Shown here: positions 19,333-27,432 of the stretch, in pieces | How the letters are laid out: each line of letters begins with the position of its first letter | Numbering within the stretch: position 1 is the stretch's first letter | DNA from: Cerioporus squamosus | Lineage: Eukaryota; Basidiomycota; Agaricomycetes; Polyporales; Polyporaceae | Direction: 5' to 3' | NCBI GenBank assembly: GCA_022592435.1 | Contig: JABYQS010000340.1 | Coordinates: 1 to 29,300 of the forward strand | Length of the DNA: 29,300 nt | Notes under the pieces: model-generated | Database searches by the model: none | The model's input: the letters and a program-made list of their open reading frames with translations, nothing else | What the model was told of the DNA's origin: nothing | Made by a program: the position numbers and the translations under genes

Positions 19333-19961
19333 TTCTTTGCAATGCAAGTTGGGATGACCTATAGCACTTCAGATGCTCATTGGACACCTAAGGACATTGG
19401 AATTGGTGTGCATTGGCATCAGAACCGTGGTGGAGCGGGGGACCTGACATACTGTGCTGCGACCTTGACACACTGTGCTGCGACCTTGACACACTGTGCT
19501 GCGACCTTGACACACTGTGCCGTGATGTCTGACGCGAGGGCCGCGACCTGACGCACCGCAGTGCGACCTTGACATGTCATAAGCGCTGGTGCCGCGACTG
19601 AGGTGCGACACTGGCGCGACCGAGGCGCGACTGAGACGCGGCTTGTCAAACTTCACAGCTGACCTGATATCCTGCAACTTCTATAATATCGCATTTTCAA
19701 GACCTACAGAGTTCTAGACCTTGCGTAAGTCTTCCTGGTTGCTCAGCTTGCTGTGCCCGTGCATAATCTGAGGTCTTGACAAGGTCTTGGGGCAAGGTTC
19801 TGACAAGCGCTTAGTCGCGGACACAGGCAATGGCGATTGCTGACAGTACAATAGGCTTACAGTGGTAGGTTTGGAGTATTTTAGTCTTCCGTAGCGTCTG
19901 TCTTGCTTGTGAGCCGATTTCAGGCGAGTGCGAAGATGAGCAAAGGAGAGGAAGGAAGGCC
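19333..19961. other. Unassigned DNA between hAT end and pol
   Basis: About 630 bp with no recognisable gene. It contains a minisatellite at 19449-19521 and GCGAC-rich decay downstream, then ordinary sequence. It belongs neither to the hAT element, whose end is at 19332, nor clearly to element A, whose pol homology starts near 19965. It may be the remains of another insertion into element A. Confidence 0.4.
19449..19521. repeat. 21-bp minisatellite, about 3.5 copies
   Basis: Units at 19449-19469, 19470-19490 and 19491-19511 share GTGCTGCGACCTTGAC and are identical except for one base in the first unit. A partial fourth unit ends at 19521. Diverged CGACCTTGAC words continue to about 19575. Confidence 0.9.
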
Positions 19962-22900
19962 GTGATGCGGACTGATGCGGTGCGTCACGTTGCGGCAGGT
20001 CGCGTCAAATTCTGTTTGCCCAAAGGGGCGGACATGGTCATCTCGCGCAGACAGTACGACTGTCCAAAGAAATACTGCGAGGTGTGGAAGACACTCCTCG
20101 ACCAACACCTTGCGACAGGCCGTCTACGGGAGTCCAGCAGCCTGTACGCGTCACCGGCCTTCCTTGTGCCGAAGGCGGACCCGACCGTGATGCCCCGTTG
20201 GGTGAATGACTACCGCGTCCTGAACTCGAACACTGTCCCCGGTATGCACCCCTTGCCTAAGATCAGCGACATTCTGGCGGATTGCGCGAAAGGCAAGATC
20301 TGGGGGAAGATCGATATGACAAACTCCTTCTTTCAGGCTCGAGTTCATCCGGACGACATCAAGTTCATGGCTGTCACCACTCTGTTTGGGCTGTACGAGT
20401 GGCTCGTAATGCCGCAGGGATGTCGGAACGCGCCCTCAACGCATCAGTGACACATGTTTGCTGCGCTCCGACCATACACAGGCTCGATATGTCACGTCTA
20501 CCTTGACGACATCATCATATGGTCACAGTTGCTGGAGGAGCACAGGTGGAACGTTCAGACTATCCTGACCGCGTTATGGAAGTCCAGTCTCTTCTGTTCT
20601 GACAAAAAGACGTCCCTCTTTCTGACAGAAGTAGACTTCCTAGGTCATCACATCTCTGCCTGCGGTGTCGAAGCGGACAAGCAGAAGATTGAGAAGATCT
20701 TGGAACAGTGGCCCCATCCGCGGAACATCACTCAGCTTGGTTCCTTCCTCGGCCTGGTCCACTACATAGCCATGTTCCTCCCGAACCTCGCTGAGTACAC
20801 TGCCTGCCTCATGCCGCTCACGACCAAGGAAGCTGAACTGCACTTCCCACCTTGGACCTCTGCTCACCAAGCTGTGTTCGATGGTATATATATATCAAGC
20901 AACTCGTGTGCAGCCGCGAGTGCCTGACCATCATTGACCACAACAACATGGGCGACAACAAGATCTTTGTGTCTTGTGATGCCAGCGACATCCGCACCGG
21001 CGCCATGCTGTCCTTTGGCCCTATGCTGGAATCTGCCTGTCCTGTCGCCTTCGATTCGATGCAGCTGAAGGGTCCGGAGCTAAACTACCCCGTCCACGAG
21101 AAGGAACTACTGGCAATTGTCCACGCTCTCAAGACATGGAGAGTCGAACTCCTGGGGGTCCCGTTCACCGTCTTCACCGACCACTGCACCCTGGAGAACT
21201 TCCATCGCCAGAAAGACCTCTCGAGACGTCAAGCTCGATGGCAGGAGTTCCTTGCTCAGTATGACTTCGACATTCGCTATATCCAGGGAGAGAAGAATGT
21301 CGTCTCGCGTGTCGAGCTTACCGACTTGCTCCCTGCGTCGACAGTCGCCGTGATCCCACTGCTCCGAGAGGCTACCTGTGCTGTCCGCGACATCCCTGAA
21401 CCATCTGCTCCCTCGGCTGCATCCTCCCCAACCTGGCTGTCCATCTTCACCATCCCCTCCTGGCTGAACGCAATCCGCTCCGGCTATAAGGACGACAAGT
21501 GGTGCTTGCGCTTGAAGGAGGCGGTCGGTACACTGGGAATCAGAGAGACGGACGGTCTCCTGTTCGTTGGCGAGCAATTGGCGATCCCGCGCGTACCTGA
21601 GGTGCGCGAGGGGCTGTTCTGATGCGCTCACGATGACCTGGGACACTTCGGCTTTGACAAGACGTACAGTGCCCTTCGAGACGCATACTATTGGCTGAAG
21701 ATGCGCAAGGAGCTTGAGCAGCTGTACATCCCGTCTTGCGAGGAATGCCAGGGGAACAAGTCCACAACCGTCAAACCGCTGGGCCCTCTGCATCCGCTAC
21801 CGGTGCCCATGCATCCTGGCGAGTCTGTCACCATCGACTTTGTTGGGCCCCTGCCACCTGACAACGGACTCGACTACCTCGCCACCATCACCTGTCACCT
21901 CGGCAGCGATATTCACCTCATCCCCATGTGCACCGACGTCACAGCCGAAGAATTTGCGGTTCAATTCTTCAACCACTGGTTTTGCGAGAATGGACTCCCC
22001 CTTGAGATCATCTCCAACTGAGACAAACTCTTCATGTCTCGCTTCTGGGCTGCGCTGCACAAGCTCTCTGGTGTCAAGGTGAAGATGTCCTCCATGTTCC
22101 ATCCGCAGACTGATGGCTCCTCAGAGCGGACGAACAAGACAGTGATTCAAATTTCAGGCGCTGCACTATCATGTCGGTCGCAACCAGAAGGGATGGGTTT
22201 GTGCTCTCCCTCGCATGTGCTTCGTGATCATGAGTACTGTCAATGACTCGACAGGATTCATGCGCTTCCAGCTGCAACTCGGATGGAACCCGTGCCTCAT
22301 TCCACCTTTGCTCAACAAGTCGATCCAGCAGGCCACCGACAAGTTCCTGGATGGACATGGCCTGTCCACCGCAGAGCTCATCAAGCGGCTCGACACAGAC
22401 ATCCTTGAGGCTCGCGACAACCTCTTGCAAGCCAAGTTATCGCAAGCTATGTCTGCAAATTGCTCGTGCAGCCCAGATCCTCAGTACAAGGTTGGCGACC
22501 TTGTGCTGTTGAACACCTTTCATCGGCGACAGGCGTACATGCAGCGGGGGGATAACAGGGTCGGTAAATTCATGGTATGGTACAATAGACCTTATATGAT
22601 ACTACATGCAAACCCGGACACCTCTTTCTATACTCTTGAACTCCCTGACTCTATGAACGTCTTTTCTACCTTTCATTCATCGCTGTTGAAACCCTTCCAC
22701 CCCAATGACAATGATCTTTTCCCCTCCCGCGCACACCCCTCCCCTGGTCCCGTCATCACTGAAGACGGTGTCGAGGAATTCGAAGTTGATTCCATCGTAG
22801 ACCACCAACACCAAGGTTGCGGCTTCCGCTTCCTCATGCGCTGGAAAGGCTACGGTCCGACTTTGGTTACTTGGCTGCCCGGCGCTCAGTGTCGAGACCT

Positions 22901-22967
22901 CTCTGCTTTAGACCGTTACTGTTCTGACAATGACCTCTCCTTTTATCCCGAAGACAACACTCCTTAG
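19962..22967 (+). pseudogene. Ty3-type pol: RT, RNase H, integrase, chromodomain (3' half of element A)
   Basis: Copies RNA to DNA and integrates it. Reverse transcriptase: SLYASPAFLVPKAD, VNDYRVLNSNTVPGMHPLP, GKIDMTNSFFQARVHPDD, MPQGCRNAPSTHQ and catalytic YLDD at about 20499-20510. RNase H: VSCDASDIRTGAML, HEKELLAIVHALKTW, FTDHCTLENF. Integrase: zinc-binding GHFGFD...CEECQ, core IDFVGPLP (Asp at 21836) and Glu in SSERTNK at 22124. The C-terminal chromodomain (MRWKGYGPTLVTWLPGAQ, about 22780-22930) marks a chromovirus-type element. Breaks: TGA at 20448, 21620 and 22019; a frameshift at an AT-repeat tract near 20885; another near 22150; and Asn (AAC, 22016) where the middle catalytic Asp belongs, exactly 35 residues before the Glu. 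It is preceded by no start or protease, which lie in the 5' half beyond the hAT insertion. Confidence 0.9.
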
Positions 22968-22996
22968 TATATTCTTTCTTTCAGAACAGGGAAGAG

Positions 22997-23158
22997 TGTA
23001 AGCCCGCTCCCGTGCGCTTACAGCGCATGCTTTGTTTGTTCACGATAGCACCTGTACTTTTGCTTCCGTGAATCGTATTGTGTTCCTCAGTCTTTCTGAA
23101 CACAATACAGGTACGTGTCCCGCCACCTACATACTCTCACATGTATCCTATACTTACA
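22997..23158 (+). repeat. Probable 3' LTR of element A
   Basis: Thirty bases after the pol stop, purine-rich AGGGAAGAG (polypurine tract) is followed by TGTAAG, and about 160 bp later the matching end CTTACA occurs. This TG...CA inverted-repeat pattern is typical of LTR termini. No second copy is present upstream of gag, so the call rests on position and ends. A 22-bp segment at 23089-23110 recurs at 23158-23179, which leaves the right boundary uncertain. Confidence 0.6.
23075..23108. terminator. 11-bp hairpin inside the LTR, possible RNA 3'-end signal
   Basis: GTATTGTGTTC at 23075-23085 pairs perfectly with GAACACAATAC at 23098-23108 across a 12-nt loop. The right arm is repeated once more at 23167-23177. 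A role in transcript ending is only a guess from its place in the LTR. Confidence 0.4.
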
Positions 23159-23159
23159 G

Positions 23160-23700
23160 TCTTTCTGAACACAATACAGAACTTGTTCCACTTCCGTTCT
23201 GAGTGAGCTGGGCTTGCCACCTGGCTTTCAATGCACTCCAGATAGCTGCGAAGAAGTCGAGAGATGCCTGTCCGGCAGGCTTGGAGGATGCCTTGGTCGC
23301 ACACGCCTGCACAACCAGATCTTTGCACGTCCTGTACAGGTCCACCAGGCCCACGTACACCTTCTTGTTCTCCCAGTCCGTGCACCATCCATCGCATCCA
23401 TCTCCTCAAATGTTCCTCCCCCATTCTCCGTGTGCCACCATGCATACCGCTCGAGCTGGGTGCTGCCCTCCGCTGCACTCTCCTTGCCCACAATGAACAC
23501 ATGCATGCCAATTTGCCAAAGATGTTGGCTGCGAGAAAGCTGTGTTCGCCAATAAGCCGCCATTGCAGCACAGGGACGAGGATTGTTGTGCTGCGACAGG
23601 GTGGTGGCTGTTGGCAAAGGTGTTCTGGAAAATAGTGGGATAGCAAACATCATGTTCGCACTTAAAATGTTCATTGTCGCAGTAGCGCGGGCGCTCACAG
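23160..23700 (-). pseudogene. Broken fragment of an unidentified gene
   Basis: Two adjoining minus-strand frames read like protein. The first has GMHVFIVGKESAAEG, TQLERYAWWHTENGG and GTFEEMDAMDG (about 23530-23390). After a frame change near 23380 the second has ENKKVYVGLVDLYRTC, KDLVVQACATKASS and ASLDFFAAIWSALKARWQAQ (about 23370-23205). The Trp- and Cys-bearing helical text is unlikely in random frames. No family is recognised. It ends where the LTR-proximal repeat begins, so element A probably inserted into or beside it. The frame change could be an unseen intron rather than a mutation. Confidence 0.4.
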
Positions 23701-24097
23701 TGCAAAAGGAAGGACCAGCACACTATCATGCTGACCCCTCGTGGACACGGCGGAATGAGCGGGGAGTGCAGCAAGAGGCAGGCAATATCAGAATCCCCGA
23801 CACGGACTTCAAAAGTTCCAGAGACCCCGGAGACCACCCCCCACCCCCCCTCTAGCCGAGCCTAATCAGGCTAAGCGAGTGATAAACGCCATTGCGGATG
23901 CTTGAGGTTATAGTAGACAGGCCATGCACGACGGCACATGCCATAGTTCCATAGATTAGAATACTGTGCAGGTAGTAGTATGTACAGATTAAGTAGGGGA
24001 GCTATACGGACATTAGAACCAAAGCATGCTGGTAGCGTGAAGTACCGTGATTAGGATTAAAGACGGAGATGTACAGAGATCAAGAGGAGCACAAGGG
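23701..24097. other. Intergenic DNA downstream of the leftward gene
   Basis: No gene is seen. A C-rich run (CCACCCCCCACCCCCCCTC, reading over the line break) lies near 23840-23853. The part from 23900 to 24090 probably contains the 3' UTR of the minus-strand gene whose stop is at 24098. Confidence 0.35.
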
Positions 24098-27067
24098 TCA
24101 CCGACGTGCACATTTGAGGCTCGAGGTGATGTCGTTATCGAGAAGTCGCTTGGTGGCCAATGTTTGTACTGGTGTAGCAGGTCCAGCGACCGACACAGGG
24201 GATGGGGCCATAGTGCTCGATACGGAGTTGGAGGAGGTTGCAACGTTGCCTTGATGCGCTTTCATATAGTCCCCGTACTTTAATTGCAGAATGGCTTCAG
24301 CCGGGATCTTCATGGCTTCCTCCTCCTCGCGTGTAATGTGCATTGCCGAGAGAAGGTCTGGGACGATCGTGCCGGGATGGAAGCCGTCCCAGGAATACCC
24401 AGGATGCTCGAGACGAAGGTGCTCCTCCATGTTGTATTTCCAGATGGCTGAGAGGTAGTTCCCAGTGCAACGTGTGCAACCAGGAATGCTGCACAAGATG
24501 GGTGTATTGGTACATACCATACCGCCCAGCTTGGACACTAAACTCGGCCTGTACTGGAAGGTATGTGCATAGAGACATCCGCTTTTGGCCTGCGGGTTCT
24601 TGCCTGAGGTTAGGAAGAGTTGCTGGCATGACGTGATCCCGGAACGGCCGCAGAATCCACAGGGCATTGATTTGCCAACCTGTTATTTGGGTCATGAAAT
24701 ATGACACTGTAGAGCTTAAGCCTTGACGTACAGATATGCCCAGAAGCGTCTCGGGGATATGCCGAAGTGAGCGCAGAAGGTGATGGCCCACATGATTCCG
24801 GGCACCGCGGCGGTCCATTACGAGGAGACACTGCAGACAGCGGAACTTGCCGTTGGTTTGCTCGTGAGCTGCAGCAAGCTGGTTCGAAGCTTCTTCGCAC
24901 AAAAACGCGTCAGCGGCTAGAAGTGTGATCATATGAGCTGCTAGTGAAGAGTGTAGAGCATGGGGAAACATACCCTTCGCATCACGGTACGGGAATACGG
25001 CGTTGGCCTTGAATGATGGAAGCAGCGAGAGAGCGTTGTGTGTCTTGACCTTGTCCTAGATGAGCGAAGTGAATAACGATAACTGGTCACTACCAAGCTC
25101 CCAGGTCATGCCGGACAGGTTGAGATGAGGAAAGACTTCGCCAGGATAGCTAGCCTTCACGTCGATGATTGTCGGATTGACTGGCTCGATGAGGTGACTT
25201 GCGACACGGATGACTAATGTCCGGCGTGCCCCCTTTCATGTCGGTGACGGCGTTGACTGCTTGCCTGGAAGGGCCAGCTGGAGAAATGTGCCATCCCATA
25301 GCCATGGAGTCGGAGACTCGGAACCCTCCGAACAAGCAGAAGAGCTGGCAAACAAAACATCAATCAAATAGACAAAGGAATACAACAAAATCGGATGCAC
25401 TCCGGGTCAGTGACTGGTCGTAAAGCGAGAACCTGGCCAAGCAACCTGATGCGGGACGAAGGGTGCGCGAGGTTCTGGCTGAGTACGTGTTCAACGCGCG
25501 TTGTGCCTTGCTCGATTGCGATGGTCTTCAGAAGAGCAAGGCATGCCTTCTGGTCGCAGCGCAGCAAGGTGACAAATACATCGCCAACGATGAAGTTGTT
25601 GCCTGAAAGGAGGTCGGATGAGGTGAGGACACGATGATGTCTCCGGACACGTAACACGCGTTCGTGAGACTTCCGAGTGTATTCAATAGTGATTACAAGT
25701 CGGCATATCGAAGCCTTGTGGATCTTGCGTCCTTGGTACTCCAACCAGTGACTGACCGGACCCAGGACATTCGTCAATTGCGGGAGCGCAAGGTCGTCGT
25801 CATCGTTCTCGAGAGCCTCTTCAAAGTAGTCCGACAAAGGCTCACTATGCGGGTCTGAGTCATCGTCAGTGATGATTGCGGCTGAGTCGTTGTTGTCTTG
25901 GCCATTGCAGTACTCCGAAGCAAGCGCAGCGATCTCCTCCTCAGACATCTCGAAGACATCATCAGATCCGCTGTCTGGCGGCATGGTAGCGACTGACTGG
26001 GACCCCAACATAGGATGCAGTGTCGTCATTGTGGTAGGGGTGTAGGTGGCAGCTGCGTACGAGGGAGAAGCTGACTGCCCGCTGCGGAGCCGCTCGAGCT
26101 CCTCTGGCTCGTCCTCCGAGTCCTGTGCAACTCCAGGATAAGAGCCGTCGTTGCACTGACAGAAGAGATCGCAAGCTCGAGTTGACCCACACAACGCGTC
26201 GAAGTCGACCTCCATGTTGATTCTCTGCAGCAGATTCATCGCCTCCTCCCTGCCGGCCCGCCAAGCAGATTCGAGGGAGACTGTGCTCGCCGTGACGCAA
26301 CCATGCCAGGACTCCGGATTGAGGTGGTCGAGATGCTCAGTGCGCGTGATTTTGAGACGACGGAATCCGGGGTCGAGGGCAGGATGTCGCTGATAGATGG
26401 CTTGAATATCCATAGCGGCCCCGAGACGATCAACAAGCTGCTTGAAGCTGAAGTTCGGATTGTGGCCACACTGCATACGGACACGCCCAAAGAGCTCCTC
26501 CAGACGGTCGTTGCCCAACCAGAAGAGGTAAAATGGTTGGATGTCATCTAGTGCCTGCTGCTTGGCAACACAGAAGAAAGTGTTCTTGACAGTGGTCTGC
26601 ATATCGCCATAGAGCTGATTGGGCATGAAGTTCACGCCCTCCTGGTGGAAGAGAGCAAATGCGGCATGGGCGAACTTGCTGAGGGACGTGAGCTGCTGAG
26701 TGAGCGACCAATCGGGAGAGATGAATGTGTCCATGAAGGATGTAAACAGCTCGCCAACAATGCTGATGAGCCGCACTTCCTGGAGCTCGCCAGGGTCGCA
26801 GCGTTCAGTTGAAAGCCGGGCGATCTCCTCGATGGCCTCGATGAACTCAATGGCGCGGGGAACATCTTGAGAATCCGCCGGGTTCATCAACTGCGCAACC
26901 TCGAGCTCCGTCCTGTCGCTCCGACGGAGATGCTTCTTGAACAGCTCATGATTGAGCATGGTGTAAGGGGCCGGCGTCTCGATAGCCACTTTCGGCTCAC
27001 CTCCCAGGCACGCATCTCGTAGCCTCGAGGCTACTAGATGACGTCGCCTTCTTTCACTTCTCTTCAC
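24098..27067 (-). CDS. Transposon-like agaricomycete multi-zinc-finger protein, 5' incomplete
   Basis: This matches a large protein family I know from repeated copies in agaricomycete genomes; its function is not established. The main exon (27067 to about 25385) starts without a proper N-terminus. The first ATG is at 26959 (MLNHELFKKHLRRSDRTELE), but the frame is open upstream to 27067, and family members have more protein before this. Order: MNPADSQDVPRAIEF; SLTQQLTSLSKFAHAAF; NDRLEELFGRVRMQCGHNPN (about 26510-26450), which resembles the LE-FFG-IR-GG-N signature near the end of P-element/THAP9 transposases; a long acidic linker (about 25950-25790); and CRLVITIEYTRKSHERVLR. After small introns come SHLIEPVNPTIIDVK, FKANAVFPYRDAKG, a C2H2-like CLQC...HVGHHL (24800s), PCGFCGRSG (from 24679, after a 52-bp intron at 24680-24731) and CTRC...HLRLEH. 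A frame change near 25210 suggests a missed intron or decay. Confidence 0.6.
27019..27034. repeat. Perfect 16-bp palindrome at the element junction
   Basis: GTAGCCTCGAGGCTAC reads the same on both strands. It lies where the leftward zinc-finger gene loses homology and the leader of the second Ty3-like element begins, so it may mark an element boundary. Confidence 0.6.
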
Positions 27068-27432
27068 CTAGACCTTACGCTTTGTTTCCCTTTCTCTCTT
27101 TGTGTCTTTGTCTACTCTAGTTCTCTCAGGTTCTATGATGTTCTACTTTGTCTCATCTTATTCTAGCTTGCTATGTCTCGACATGTATTTAGGACCTGTA
27201 GTTTGGGGCGCCTAGTCGCCAGTTCTCTCGATACGACGACTCTTCCTACTCATTCGCTCGTGTCCTGAAGACTCGCGTGTTTCCCGACCGCTCGACTTCG
27301 ACCTCGACATCGTCAAGATCTTCGTCAAGCGCCGGGTTTCTCACATTTTTTGAGTAGTCTCTTTCTCTCGTATCTATCGCTAACACGTCGGCTTGATCAC
27401 CCGTACGCTGTTAGATTCTCTTATCAGTTACC
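27068..27432 (+). promoter_or_regulatory. Leader and probable 5' LTR region of Ty3-like element B
   Basis: T- and C-rich DNA without coding potential directly precedes the gag start. A TATTTAG near 27186 and the pyrimidine-rich tract GTTTCCCTTTCTCTCTTTG (about 27080) fit an LTR promoter. Exact LTR ends and a primer-binding site could not be identified without the 3' LTR, which is outside the window. Confidence 0.4.

Noticed and set aside
19449..19521. CRISPR-like short repeat array
   Set aside because: Units are directly adjacent with no unique spacers, and the host is eukaryotic; it is a minisatellite.
15758..22021. Programmed stop readthrough or reassigned TGA
   Set aside because: Ordinary genes here end in TGA (9106, 13089), and element A also has frameshifts and a lost catalytic residue, so decay is simpler.
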